Part shown: piece by piece, positions 36,381 to 45,546 of the stretch
Position numbering within the stretch: the stretch's first letter is position 1
Layout of the letters: every line of letters starts with the position of its first letter
NCBI RefSeq assembly: GCF_900637955.1
Contig: NZ_LR134476.1
Span: forward strand, 1,550,001 to 1,614,000
DNA length: 64,000 bases
Source of the DNA: Trueperella bialowiezensis
GTDB lineage: Bacteria; Actinomycetota; Actinomycetes; Actinomycetales; Actinomycetaceae
Direction: 5' to 3'
Made by a program: the position numbers and the translations under genes
Notes under the pieces: model-generated
The model's database searches: none
Told to the model about the DNA's origin: nothing
What the model saw: only the letters and a program-made list of their open reading frames with translations

Positions 36381-36969
36381 CTGCGACCGGCGGTTCGATG
36401 CCGAGCCAGTTATGCCATCCTTTGTGGAGGATGAGCCAGGTCATGAGCCCGTATCCGGCTTGGCGTGGGCAGTAGCCGTCTGGTGAGGTGGCCATGTCGG
36501 TGAGCCACTGTTCGTGGCGTTTGAGTGGCGTGTAGGTGTCCACATAGGGGACCTGGCGGCGGTCGCAGGCTTCCTGGAACGCATCACTGAGGTCTTGTTG
36601 GGCGCGATCGGAAACATCTAGGCGCGGCGGTGGCCCGACGACGAATGTCGCCAACCCTTGACGCTGCGCGTTATCGAGCATGTTGGCAAGGTAGAGCCGG
36701 GAGCGTGCCGTGGAGGTGCGGCCGATATCGCGCGATCCGAGTCCGATGACGAGGCGGTTATCTGCTTCGCGATCCAAGCGGGGAAGTACTTCGTGTTCCC
36801 AGCTGGTGGATAAATGTTCCGTGCTGTGACCAGGCCAGGCTAGCGGTAGGGCCATGATCGGCGGTTCATGTGGCGAGCGGGCGATTGTGCGGCCAACCCA
36901 GCCCAGCGCCCGGGCATCACCATAACCGGCTACCAGTTCGTCACCAACAAAGAAAACTCGGATACTCAC
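36376..36969 (-). CDS. SGNH/GDSL-hydrolase-like protein lacking catalytic residues
   Basis: Protein of 197 residues with the SGNH layout but key residues changed. Block I reads VGDELVAGYGD, with Glu11 in place of the nucleophilic serine of GDSL. Block III reads LGSRD at 77-81, where GxND is expected. Block V reads DGYCP at 164-168, with Cys167 where the histidine of DxxH should be. I recall close actinobacterial relatives with GDELVAG, so this may be a conserved non-catalytic branch, not decay. ATG is at 36967-36969; no signal peptide. It lies between bL37 and the RloAB cassette. Confidence 0.75.
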   Translation of the reverse strand: MSIRVFFVGDELVAGYGDARALGWVGRTIARSPHEPPIMALPLAWPGHSTEHLSTSWEHEVLPRLDREADNRLVIGLGSRDIGRTSTARSRLYLANMLDNAQRQGLATFVVGPPPRLDVSDRAQQDLSDAFQEACDRRQVPYVDTYTPLKRHEQWLTDMATSPDGYCPRQAGYGLMTWLILHKGWHNWLGIEPPVAE

Positions 36970-37005
36970 CCTTCTACCTTACGGCAATTTGCGCGCTTCG
37001 CGCCG

Positions 37006-37638
37006 CTATCCGCTAGAAAGTTTGTCGATGAGCCACGGGATAGCACTAGAAGGATCTGGTCCTATGTGGTTAGGTGACAGCTCAGGCCAGGCCCTGCGTG
37101 CTCGCTGAATCGCTTCTGCGTAGTTTGTAATAAGAAATTCGCGCCCGAGCTCCTTCCCTCCTGATCCGCCAACTAGCTTGAGTCTGCGAACCCTCGCATC
37201 TATATCTTGTGCAGATGCCGCCCGGGTGTAGTCCTCTTTGTGCCATAGGAGCCAGAGCTCAAATCTGGGGTTAGTTACGAGAGCGTGGATGCCTTCCTTT
37301 TCGCATTGCTCCAAGACAGACGGTAACTTGGCGTGTTCGTCGACGTCGACGACGAGGACGCGAATATCGAAAGGCTTGGAGTCGCCTGTGCGTTCTTGTT
37401 CCTGTACTGTCTTGCGTTGACATGCGCGCAATACTTTAGAAGGCTCACCTTCTCCCGCTTCAACAACAATCGAAATGGAAGCGGATTGACGGAGCTCCTG
37501 ATTAAGCTGCTCGAAATAGGCCTGTTCGGACTTATTTTTTGATCCTTCCACCACCACTAAAACTTTTCGATACTTGCGCCGGACTGGCCTTGAGCGCGGT
37601 TTGTAAGCGTTCCGGCCGCGTTTGCGCTGTTTACTCAT
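37006..37638 (-). CDS. rloB: RloB-like protein (Toprim-type), candidate phage defence
   Basis: Protein of 210 residues with a basic N terminus (1-25). VLVVVEGSKNKSEQAYFEQL carries the acidic Glu31; VVDVDEH holds Asp98, Asp100 and Glu101; NPRFELWLLWH lies at 123-133. This set is typical of RloB, often described as a Toprim-like nuclease-fold partner of the RloA ATPase. The ATG overlaps the rloA stop by four bases, so the pair forms one operon. The AbiL abortive infection system has the same two-gene make-up. Local base composition is lower in GC than the flanks, which hints at transfer. Confidence 0.85.
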   Translation of the reverse strand: MSKQRKRGRNAYKPRSRPVRRKYRKVLVVVEGSKNKSEQAYFEQLNQELRQSASISIVVEAGEGEPSKVLRACQRKTVQEQERTGDSKPFDIRVLVVDVDEHAKLPSVLEQCEKEGIHALVTNPRFELWLLWHKEDYTRAASAQDIDARVRRLKLVGGSGGKELGREFLITNYAEAIQRARRAWPELSPNHIGPDPSSAIPWLIDKLSSG

Positions 37639-39062
37639 GATGCCTCTTCGGTGATTGCAGTCGACGGCGAATCAGGCTTACCGATCAAGCGGTAAATGAG
37701 GGAGGGAGCTAAGCGCGGAACTGCGCCGAAGCGGCCTTCAAGATACTGCTTGGTGATGTTGGAGTTTTTCTTCACGTCTGTGAAGTCACCTAAGGAATAC
37801 AGTTCGCTAGCGCCCGAGTTATCTTTGTCCACGTACCAGATTTGGCGTTTGTGAAGATCAAGCCCGCTGTGGGCGCTGAGAAGGCTCACATCATGCGAGG
37901 TGAAGATGAGCTGTGCCCCGCGGGGGTTGTGCTCCGGATTCTGAAAGAGCGACACGAGCAGAGCAGCCAGTTGCGGGTGAAGGCTGGTGTCTAGTTCATC
38001 AACGCACAGCACGGTTCCTTTCCGTAGCGCCGTAAGCGCATCTATGGCGAGTGCAAGCCAGGCTAACGTGCCTGATGACTCGTCTTCAAGGCTGAAAGAG
38101 TCTGCTTGATCGGCGGTTCCGTCGGCGCGGTGCTCGAAGCGTAGGGATCGTGGGAAGATTGACCGAACAAGTGCATCCGCTTCCGCGGGCTCATGTGATG
38201 TTGCGTCGGAATTATTTCCCGTGTCTTCGAGCGGCTCGGAACCGCCGGAAAATTTGGCTAGGTATTCTTTTAGGTCTGGAAGGATGTCTGGTGGAAACTC
38301 CTCTTCATCGACCGTGATATTTTCGACGCCGACGTCGGCGATTCGAGCCAGATCGATCAGATCTTTAAGATCGAGACGGTTATTCGCGACCTCTTTGGCG
38401 ATATATGAGAGACGAGAGTCGCGTTCACGGTCACCGACATGGAAGATATGCAGACCTTCGACGATCGATTCACTGATCGAGGTCAGGATACCCCTGTTCA
38501 CCCGTAAGACTCGAGAGAGGACGAGCTCGCTGGGCGATACTTCGATACTTCCCAAACGCGCGCCGAGTCTGACATCGGAGCGTTCCCGTTCAACTAAAAC
38601 CGTTGGCCGAGAGCTGAGATACACCTGCAGGAACTCATGCTTGATGCCTTGAGGATCAACAGAAAATTCGTAGGTGAACCGGAATGTGCGATCGGAACCC
38701 GTGGGTTTGTTGAAGTGCGAAGCCTGTTCCTCTGTCATGTCGAGAAGGAAATCGAGGGCGTAGAAGCTTTCAGAAGAACGCGAGTGCGAGTCAAGACGAA
38801 ATGGGTCACGTGGAAACACACGTTTATCCGACCACTCGCCACTTGAACTTAAGATTGCGGCATAAACGTATTCGAAGGCTCGAATGACCGACGTTTTTCC
38901 CGACGCGTTTGCTCCGAAAATGCCGGCAACGGGGAACAGGTGGTCCGACCAGCTTTCGCCCGCGCGAGGAACATTAGTCTTAAGAGACTCCCGCGTCATG
39001 TCTAAAAAGAACTCGTCCCGGAAGCTGCGATGATTCCGTGCCACGAAAGAAAGGATCTTCAT
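37635..39062 (-). CDS. rloA: RloA-like AAA ATPase, candidate phage defence
   Basis: ABC/OLD-type ATPase of 475 residues. It starts MKILSFVARNHRSFRDE, with Walker A GANASGKTS at residues 50-58. The C-terminal half has a signature-like LEDESSGTLAWLALAID, Walker B VLCVDELDTSLHPQ near residue 350, and a switch segment LIFTSHDVSLL. ATG 39062 is chosen since it gives the standard N terminus and has GGAG just before it; an open frame continues up to 39173. With RloB it resembles AbiL or RloAB systems, in which an ATPase is thought to control a toxic partner upon infection. The trigger is unknown. Confidence 0.87.
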   Translation of the reverse strand: MKILSFVARNHRSFRDEFFLDMTRESLKTNVPRAGESWSDHLFPVAGIFGANASGKTSVIRAFEYVYAAILSSSGEWSDKRVFPRDPFRLDSHSRSSESFYALDFLLDMTEEQASHFNKPTGSDRTFRFTYEFSVDPQGIKHEFLQVYLSSRPTVLVERERSDVRLGARLGSIEVSPSELVLSRVLRVNRGILTSISESIVEGLHIFHVGDRERDSRLSYIAKEVANNRLDLKDLIDLARIADVGVENITVDEEEFPPDILPDLKEYLAKFSGGSEPLEDTGNNSDATSHEPAEADALVRSIFPRSLRFEHRADGTADQADSFSLEDESSGTLAWLALAIDALTALRKGTVLCVDELDTSLHPQLAALLVSLFQNPEHNPRGAQLIFTSHDVSLLSAHSGLDLHKRQIWYVDKDNSGASELYSLGDFTDVKKNSNITKQYLEGRFGAVPRLAPSLIYRLIGKPDSPSTAITEEAS

Positions 39063-39272
39063 AGCTCCAGTGTAGTTGAAAATGCGATTTTGGGAAAACT
39101 TTTCCCCAAATAGCGGTTTCGGTCTTGGTTCTTGACCTGGAGCGGGTTCGAATCCTGAGGATGCGCAAACCAAGTTAACCGTTATTGCTATATAAGCAGA
39201 AACGGGGAGGTTCGGAGCCCTCGAGTCCGGCAGAATTGCTGTATAAGCAGAAACGCGGAAGTTGGGAGCACG
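39063..39272. other. Intergenic region between rloA and kgd
   Basis: About 210 bases without a gene. It holds the rloA upstream region, a short T-arm-like stretch (GGTTCGAATCCT near 39146) that does not fold into a tRNA, and the 77-bp repeat copy at 39181-39257. A small inverted repeat GGGGAAAA...TTTTCCCC-like (GGGAAAACTTTTCCC, about 39092-39107) lies near the rloA start. Confidence 0.6.
39181..39257 (+). repeat. 77-bp intergenic repeat, copy A
   Basis: Consists of two 20-base motifs, TTGCTRTATAAGCAGAAACG, whose starts are 51 bases apart (39185 and 39236), with a GC-rich middle. A second copy of the same length lies at 47578-47654; by eye 66 of 77 bases agree without gaps, in the same orientation. 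Each motif contains the small inverted repeat TGCT...AGCA. It sits 15 bases after the kgd stop. No open frame or transposase is associated. Confidence 0.85.
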
Positions 39273-42200
39273 CTAGCGTTCGAAGGCCTCCTTCATGAGC
39301 TGTTCGGCCTCGCGTGTGTGCGCGGAGGTCATGCCCGCGGCGGTTGAGGCTGCCGCCGGGCGGGAGACCAGCCTGACCTTGCGGTCGAGCTCCGTGAACA
39401 TGCCAAGCGCGAAGTGCGCCCATGGGCCCTGGTTGGCCGGCTCGTCCTGTACCCAGATGACCTCGGCGTCCGGGTACTTGTCGAGTTCGGCGCGGAGTTC
39501 GGCAACCGGGTTAGGGTAGAGCTGCTCGATCCGGATGATGGCCGTGCGGTCGTCGTCGTTCGCGCTGCGGGTTGCGACGAGGTCGTAGTAGATCCTGCCC
39601 GAACACAGCAGCACACGATCCACCTGGCCGAGATTCGCGTGTTCACCAATCACCTTTTGCACTGTGCCGCTGGTGAAATCTGCCAGCTGCGACTTGGCGG
39701 CCTTGCGGCGCAGTAGCTGCTTGGGAGAGAACACGATCATGGGTTTGCGCGGACGGTTGTAGGCCTGCTGGCGCAGCATGTGGAAGTAGTTCGCCGGCGT
39801 GGAGGGCTGGACGACGATCATGTTGTCTTCAGCGCTCATCTGCAGGTAACGCTCGATGCGCGCCGAGGAGTGATCGGGGCCTTGGCCTTCGTAGCCGTGC
39901 GGAAGAAGAACCACAAGCGATGAGCTCTGGTTCCACTTCTGCTCGGCAGACGTAATGAATTCGTCGGTTACGGTTTGCGCGCCGTTGGCGAAGTCACCGA
40001 ACTGAGCCTCCCAGATAACAAGCGCGTCCGGGCGTTGTACCGAGTAGCCGTATTCGAAGGCCAACACCGCATATTCGGACAGGGCGGAGTCGAAGATCTT
40101 CAGCCGAGCCTGATCTTCGGTGAGTCCCATCAGCGGGGTCCACTCTTCACCCGTGGTGTAGTCGTGGGCGACGGCGTGGCGTTGAGTAAACGTGCCGCGC
40201 CGGGAGTCTTGACCGGACATGCGCACGGGCACGCCCTCAATCAAAAGCGAGCCGAAGGCGAGCAGTTCGCCAAAGCCCCAGTCGATATCGCCTTCGTTCG
40301 CCATCTTGTTGCGACGCTCGAACAGCTGGGTGACCTTCGGGTGCGGGGTGAAGCCTTCGGGCGGGGTCGTGTGTGCCTGGCCGATGCGTTGGATGACCGC
40401 GGGAGGTACCGCCGTCGTCCACCCAACCATCGTGCCGGCGTCCTCCTGCTGAGACTGTGGAACACCGAGGGCGAGCGAGGCATCTTTGGCGTCCTTTTCC
40501 TCGCTCTTTTCCAGCTCGCGCACGGATGTGAACGCCCGGTCGAGCGTGTCCTTGAAGTCTTGTTCAACGGCGGCAGCCTCAGCTTCCGTGATGTCACCGC
40601 GGCCGAGTAGGGCCTCTTGGTAGAGCTGGCGGGTCGAACGCTTCTCACCAACCAGGGAGTACATGATTGGCTGGGTCATCGACGGATCGTCGCCTTCGTT
40701 GTGGCCGCGCTTGCGGTAGCACACGATGTCAAGGATGACGTCCTTCTTGAACTCCATCCGGTACTCGTAGGCCATGCGTGCCATTTTGACCACGGCCTCC
40801 GGATCATCACCGTTGACGTGGAAAATGGGAAGTTGCAGGCCCTTCGTGATGTCGGTGGGGTAGCGCGAGGAGCGCGAGTTTGACGGGGCCGTGGTAAACC
40901 CGATCTGGTTGTTGACGATGATGTGGACCGTGCCGCCCGTGCGGTAGGCCGGTAGCTGGCTGAGGTTGAGCACCTCGGTGACCACGCCTTGCCCGGAGAA
41001 TGCGGCGTCGCCGTGGATGAGGATGGGCATGACTGCTGAACCGTCGTCGTCGAGGTCGAGGGCGTCTTGCTTGGCGCGAACCACGCCTTCAAGCACGCCG
41101 TTGACCGCTTCGAGATGCGAGGGGTTGGCCGCCAAGTAGACGCCCACCGTGTCCCCGCTATCAGAGGTGTAGGTGCCTTCGGTGCCAAGGTGGTATTTGA
41201 CGTCACCTGAGCCGCGGCGCTTTGGCGAGACGACGCCGTCGAACTCTGAAAACACCTGCGCGTAGCTCTTGCCCGCAATGTTCGTGAGCACGTTGAGGCG
41301 GCCGCGGTGTGCCATGCCGATGGCGACTTCGTGGACGCCGTCGTCGGCAGCCCCGTCGAGGATCGCGTCAAGTGCCGGAATGAGCGATTCGCCGCCCTCG
41401 AGCGAGAATCGCTTTTGGCCGACGTACTTGGTCTGCAGGAACGTCTCGAAGGCCTCGGCTTCGTTGAGCTTCTTGAGGATCTTGAGCCGCTGCGCGGTGG
41501 TGGCCGGCACTGGCGCGCATTCGAGGCGCTCTTGGAACCAGGCGCGCTGGACTGGATCTTGGATATGCATGTATTCGATGCCCACCGTGCGGCAGTACGA
41601 CTGGCGTAGCCGCGAAAGGATGTCGCGCAGTGTCAGGTTGCTCGTGCCGGCGAATCCGCCGGTGGGGAAGGACCGGTCTAGATCCCACAGGGTAAGCCCG
41701 TAGGAGGCGATGTCGAGATCGGGGTGGCGGCGCAGGTGGAAGGAGAGCGGGTCAATGTCCGCAATCAGGTGGCCGCGGGAGCGGTAGGCGTGGATGAGCT
41801 CGGCGATGCGCGCGGGCTTGCCCATTTCCCGTTCGGCGTCGTATTCCACGTCCTTTTCCCACACGACGGGAGCGTATGGCACGCGTAGTGAGAGGTAGAC
41901 GCGGTTGTAGAAGTCGTCGAGGCCGAGCAGTTTGGTTTCCATGAGGCGCAGGAAGCGCCCGGAGGTTGCTCCTTGGATGACGCGGTGGTCGTACGTGGAT
42001 CCGATGTTGACCACCTTGGACACGCCGAGCCTGGCCAGCTGTTCGTCGGCTGTCCCTTGGAAAGCTGGCGGGTATGTCATCGAGCCGACGCCGACGATCA
42101 GACCCTGCCCGTTCATCAGGCGCGGGATGGATTGTGTGGTGCCGAGCCCGCCCGGGTTTGTGAGGGTTGCGGTGGTTCCCGCGTAGTCGTCCATTGTGAG

Positions 42201-42986
42201 CTTGTTGTTGCGCCCGCGGGCCACGAGCTCTTCGTATGCGGAGACGAATTCGGAGAAGGTGAGCGTTTCAGCTGCTTTGATTGAGGGCACGACGAGCGTG
42301 CGCGAACCGTCCGGTTTCACGACGTCGATCGCGATGCCGAGGTTGACGTGTGCGGGTTCGACGAGGGCCGGCTTGCCGTTATCGAGCGTGTAGGAGACGT
42401 TCATGTCCGGCATTTCAGCTAGCGATTCGACCATCGCGTATGCGATGAGGTGCGTGAAGGAAACCTTTCCGCCGCGGGTAGATGCTAAGTAGTTGTTGAT
42501 GACCGTACGGTTGTCGAACATGACCCGTGCGGGGATGGCGCGTAGTGAGGTCGCCGTGGGGATCGACAGCGAATTATCCATATTCTTGGCTAGTCCGCGA
42601 TCGCCGCCCTTGAGAACGGTGGTCGTTTTGGCCTTGGGATCCATGTCGTCCGGGGCGGTGGAGGGGGCAAGATTATAGGTTTTGGCGTACGGGGTGAGTG
42701 CGGGCTCCGCAGCCGAACGCGGCTGGGGAGGAAGATCCGAGCGCGTGACGTTCGTCGATTTCGTTGATGCTCGATCCGCCTGTGCATACACTTTGCGCTG
42801 TGCTTCGCTTGCCGGGCCGGTTGCCTGGCTTGCGCTTGCGTGTGGCTTGCGCCCTTCGGCCTGCCACCTGGAGAACAGTTCGGACCACTGCGGGCCGACA
42901 CCTTCATGGTTGTTGAGAAATGCTGCGTAGAGATCTTCTACGAAGCCTTGGTTGGGACCAAAATCATTGGAGTTCGTTGACGACAC
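39273..42986 (-). CDS. kgd: Multifunctional 2-oxoglutarate decarboxylase/dehydrogenase (Kgd, SucA-type)
   Basis: Protein of 1237 residues joining an acyltransferase (E2) domain to a thiamine-dependent E1. The N-terminal helix resembles E1 (FVEDLYAAFLNNHEGV); a low-complexity linker follows; the E2 catalytic domain (about 110-350) has TYDHRVIQGATSGRFL; the E1 part has VAIGMAHRGRLNVL, a thiamine site GDAAFSGQGVV ... VNNQIGFTT and the C-terminal HGYEGQGPDHSSARIERYLQ. There is no lipoyl domain, as in mycobacterial Kgd. It acts in the TCA cycle. GTG 42984-42986 has AGGTGAGG upstream. Confidence 0.95.
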   Translation of the reverse strand: MSSTNSNDFGPNQGFVEDLYAAFLNNHEGVGPQWSELFSRWQAEGRKPHASASQATGPASEAQRKVYAQADRASTKSTNVTRSDLPPQPRSAAEPALTPYAKTYNLAPSTAPDDMDPKAKTTTVLKGGDRGLAKNMDNSLSIPTATSLRAIPARVMFDNRTVINNYLASTRGGKVSFTHLIAYAMVESLAEMPDMNVSYTLDNGKPALVEPAHVNLGIAIDVVKPDGSRTLVVPSIKAAETLTFSEFVSAYEELVARGRNNKLTMDDYAGTTATLTNPGGLGTTQSIPRLMNGQGLIVGVGSMTYPPAFQGTADEQLARLGVSKVVNIGSTYDHRVIQGATSGRFLRLMETKLLGLDDFYNRVYLSLRVPYAPVVWEKDVEYDAEREMGKPARIAELIHAYRSRGHLIADIDPLSFHLRRHPDLDIASYGLTLWDLDRSFPTGGFAGTSNLTLRDILSRLRQSYCRTVGIEYMHIQDPVQRAWFQERLECAPVPATTAQRLKILKKLNEAEAFETFLQTKYVGQKRFSLEGGESLIPALDAILDGAADDGVHEVAIGMAHRGRLNVLTNIAGKSYAQVFSEFDGVVSPKRRGSGDVKYHLGTEGTYTSDSGDTVGVYLAANPSHLEAVNGVLEGVVRAKQDALDLDDDGSAVMPILIHGDAAFSGQGVVTEVLNLSQLPAYRTGGTVHIIVNNQIGFTTAPSNSRSSRYPTDITKGLQLPIFHVNGDDPEAVVKMARMAYEYRMEFKKDVILDIVCYRKRGHNEGDDPSMTQPIMYSLVGEKRSTRQLYQEALLGRGDITEAEAAAVEQDFKDTLDRAFTSVRELEKSEEKDAKDASLALGVPQSQQEDAGTMVGWTTAVPPAVIQRIGQAHTTPPEGFTPHPKVTQLFERRNKMANEGDIDWGFGELLAFGSLLIEGVPVRMSGQDSRRGTFTQRHAVAHDYTTGEEWTPLMGLTEDQARLKIFDSALSEYAVLAFEYGYSVQRPDALVIWEAQFGDFANGAQTVTDEFITSAEQKWNQSSSLVVLLPHGYEGQGPDHSSARIERYLQMSAEDNMIVVQPSTPANYFHMLRQQAYNRPRKPMIVFSPKQLLRRKAAKSQLADFTSGTVQKVIGEHANLGQVDRVLLCSGRIYYDLVATRSANDDDRTAIIRIEQLYPNPVAELRAELDKYPDAEVIWVQDEPANQGPWAHFALGMFTELDRKVRLVSRPAAASTAAGMTSAHTREAEQLMKEAFER

Positions 42987-43210
42987 TGTCTTGCCTCACC
43001 TGCTAAAGGAACGATCTTTCATTCAAGCCTAGTGATCTTCGCCTCGAAATGGGATTCGCGCACCCGAATTACCTCTCAAATAGGGCAAAAATTCTCCACG
43101 CGATGTCTTACCGTCAAGAGAATTTCATCGATACGTCAAGACTTCTTCTTGCCTCGCGTGCGCTGTGCGTTACGATGAGCGCATGGAAGGACGACAACAT
43201 AGGGGACGCC
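42987..43210. other. Divergent promoter region between kgd and the CNNM pair
   Basis: About 220 bases. On the minus strand a TAGGCT-like -10 lies about 45 bases before the kgd start. On the plus strand TTGCCT (43149-43154) and TACGAT (43171-43176) form a possible promoter for the membrane-protein pair. No gene or strong structure is seen. Confidence 0.4.
43149..43176 (+). promoter_or_regulatory. Candidate promoter of the CNNM/HlyC pair
   Basis: TTGCCT at 43149-43154 and TACGAT at 43171-43176 are separated by 16 bases. Transcription would start near 43183, which supports the TTG start at 43211 and argues against the ATG at 43175. Confidence 0.4.
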
Positions 43211-44521
43211 TTGGGGACTGATCTCATACTTCTCGGCGTCGGCCTACTTCTCATCGCTGGAAACGCACTCTTCGTGGCCGCGGAATTCTCGCTCGTTGCT
43301 CTCGATCCAGCAACGATCGACGACAGGGCGCAGGCGGGAGACACGAAAGCCCAATCTGTCAACAAAGCTCTGCACAATCTTTCGTTGCAGCTGTCCTCGT
43401 GCCAGGTGGGCATTACTCTCACGACGATCCTGCTCGGATACGTGGCGCAAAAGCCACTCCAAGACATCTTTGAGCGTCTGTTCACCAATCAGGGAATGGC
43501 CGCAGCCGCGTCGGTCGGTACCGCGGCCGCGCTCGCGTTCATCATCACCAACCTGTTCTCGATGCTGTTCGGCGAACTTATTCCGAAGAACATGGCGCTC
43601 GCCGAGCCGCTGAACACAGCCGCTTTCGTCTCCCTACCACTGCGGGTTTTCACCGCTGTTTTCAAGCCTCTCATTGTGGGGCTTAACGAAACCGCCAACT
43701 GGATCTTGCGCAGGTTCGGCATCGAACCGGCCGAAGAACTCTCCGGTGCACGCTCTGCCACCGAACTGACCGCCCTCGTGCGCCGTTCGGCGCAAGAAGG
43801 AACGCTCGACGTGTCGACTGCGCGCCTGCTCGTACGCTCGATCGACATCGGCGCGCTGACCGCAGTTGACGTCATGACGGACCGCACCCGCGTCGAGGTC
43901 CTTCCCGAAGACGCTTCGGCTGCCGACGTCGTCGCACTCGCCCGCGAAACTGGACACTCCCGTTTCCCCGTGATTGGCGAAAACCTTGATGACATCCGTG
44001 GTTTCGTGCACGTACGCCGCGCAATCGCAGTCCCATACGAATCGCGTGAGGACGTGCGTGTCACGTCGTCGTCGCTACTCGTGGAAGCCACCCAAGTGCC
44101 AGAAACCATCGAGCTCGCACCGTTGCTCGTGCAACTGCGTGCCGAAGGCCTACAGATGGCAATCGTGGTCGACGAATACGGCGGCACCTCCGGCCTGGTC
44201 ACCCTCGAAGACGCGGTGGAAGAAATCGTGGGCGAAGTAGCCGACGAACACGACCGCCGCCGCGCACGCACCCGCATCGTTACCGGCGGGGAGTGGATGA
44301 TCCCAGGGGCGATGCGCCCCGATGAAGTCTCGCGAGAATTAGGGCTCGACGTTCCCGACGACGGGCCGTGGGAAACAATCGGCGGATGGATGATGGCGCG
44401 CCTCGGCCGGATGCCCCACGTTGGTGACGCCTGCACAGAAAATGGTGTACACGCCGTCGTTGAAGCGATGGACGGGCGCCGAATCGAACAGATACGAATT
44501 TCCGGGGTTGATGAATCATGA
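43211..44521 (+). CDS. CNNM/hemolysin-C family membrane protein with CBS domains (first of a pair)
   Basis: Protein of 436 residues. A DUF21/CNNM membrane domain (about 1-180; LLLIAGNALFVAAEFSLVAL, LFGELIPKNMALAEP) is followed by two CBS repeats (VMTDRTRVEVLPEDASAADVV ... DEYGGTSGLVTLEDAVEEIVGEV) and a C-terminal CorC/HlyC domain. The family is linked to magnesium or other divalent cation export. TTG 43211 is chosen because AGGGGA lies four bases upstream and the protein then starts like its relatives; ATG 43175 is the alternative. It overlaps the next gene by four bases. Confidence 0.9.
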   Translation: MGTDLILLGVGLLLIAGNALFVAAEFSLVALDPATIDDRAQAGDTKAQSVNKALHNLSLQLSSCQVGITLTTILLGYVAQKPLQDIFERLFTNQGMAAAASVGTAAALAFIITNLFSMLFGELIPKNMALAEPLNTAAFVSLPLRVFTAVFKPLIVGLNETANWILRRFGIEPAEELSGARSATELTALVRRSAQEGTLDVSTARLLVRSIDIGALTAVDVMTDRTRVEVLPEDASAADVVALARETGHSRFPVIGENLDDIRGFVHVRRAIAVPYESREDVRVTSSSLLVEATQVPETIELAPLLVQLRAEGLQMAIVVDEYGGTSGLVTLEDAVEEIVGEVADEHDRRRARTRIVTGGEWMIPGAMRPDEVSRELGLDVPDDGPWETIGGWMMARLGRMPHVGDACTENGVHAVVEAMDGRRIEQIRISGVDES

Positions 44522-45546
44522 GCATCGGCGTGGCACTTCTGATTACCGTCGGCCTGCTGGCAATTAACGCGTTTTTTGTGGGCGCAGAGTTCGCCGTCAT
44601 GGGCGCGCGGCGCTCGCGGGTTGAGCCTCTTGCTGAAGCGGGGAAAAAGTCAGCGAAAATTGTGCTCTATGCGCTGGAGAACGTGACGCTCATGCTGGCC
44701 ACCTGCCAGCTGGGGATCACGGTCGCCTCGATTGCTCTGGGTGCGATCTCAGAGCCGGCTATTGCCGGGTGGATCGCCGGCCCGCTCGCCGCCGTGGGCG
44801 TGCCCGAAGCGATGGTGCATCCGGTTGCGATCATTATCGCGCTGGTTCTTGTGGTCTATTTGCACGTGGTGCTCGGGGAAATGGTGCCGAAGAATCTTGC
44901 CGTCACCACCCCAGAAAAGGTCTCGTACGTGCTCGTTCCGCCGCTGGTTGCGATTTCGAAAGTGTTGCTACCGATCGTGCACTCGCTCAACTGGTTCGCC
45001 AACCACATCATTTCCCTGTTCGGTTTCGAACCGAAAGACGAAGTGGGTTCGGCCTTTACCGTTGACGAGGTGGCGTCCATCGTGGACGCGTCAAAGAAGG
45101 CTGGCGTGCTGGACGCGGATGTCGGACTGATTTCGTCCGCGCTCGAATTTTCCGAACACAGTGCCGGCGACCTCATGGTGCCCACCGACGACCTTGTAAC
45201 CGTGAGCCCCGCGGTGACACCCGCGCAGGTTGAACTCGAAATCGCGCGCACGGGCTTTTCCCGGTATCCCGTGCTTTCGCATGGTGAACTTATGGGCTAC
45301 ATCCACTTGAAAGACATCATCGACGTCGCACCGGATCGGCGTGAGGAACCGATCTCGCCGTGGAAGATTAGGCAGATGTCTAAAGTCGATGCCGCAGACG
45401 AAGTCGAATCCGCGCTGCGTTCCATGCAAAAAGACGGCACCCACCTTGCTGCAGTCTCCGTGAACGGCAACATCGCTGGAGTTCTCTTCCTCGAAGACAT
45501 CCTGGAAGAGCTCGTGGGCGAGGTCCGCGACGCCATGCAGAAATAG
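44518..45546 (+). CDS. CNNM/hemolysin-C family membrane protein with CBS domains (second of a pair)
   Basis: Protein of 342 residues with the same architecture as its neighbour but lacking the C-terminal CorC domain: membrane domain (LLAINAFFVGAEFAVMGARRSR, LGEMVPKNLAVTTPEKV), then a CBS pair (DLMVPTDDLVTVSPAVTPAQV ... LFLEDILEELVGEV). The ATG overlaps the previous stop (ATGA). Such unequal pairs, as in Rv1842c-Rv1841c, probably act together as heteromers; that is inference. Confidence 0.9.
   Translation: MSIGVALLITVGLLAINAFFVGAEFAVMGARRSRVEPLAEAGKKSAKIVLYALENVTLMLATCQLGITVASIALGAISEPAIAGWIAGPLAAVGVPEAMVHPVAIIIALVLVVYLHVVLGEMVPKNLAVTTPEKVSYVLVPPLVAISKVLLPIVHSLNWFANHIISLFGFEPKDEVGSAFTVDEVASIVDASKKAGVLDADVGLISSALEFSEHSAGDLMVPTDDLVTVSPAVTPAQVELEIARTGFSRYPVLSHGELMGYIHLKDIIDVAPDRREEPISPWKIRQMSKVDAADEVESALRSMQKDGTHLAAVSVNGNIAGVLFLEDILEELVGEVRDAMQK

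Noticed and set aside
39140-39175. T-arm-like sequence GGTTCGAATCCT suggesting a tRNA or attachment site
   Set aside because: No matching acceptor, D or anticodon arms upstream, and the T stem has mismatches. No integrase nearby and no second copy flanking RloAB. Left as chance or a remnant.
39181-39257. CRISPR-like pattern: two 20-base motifs with a 31-base spacer
   Set aside because: Only two motif copies per site, the spacers of the two loci are similar to each other, and no cas genes are present. It is a dispersed repeat, not an array.
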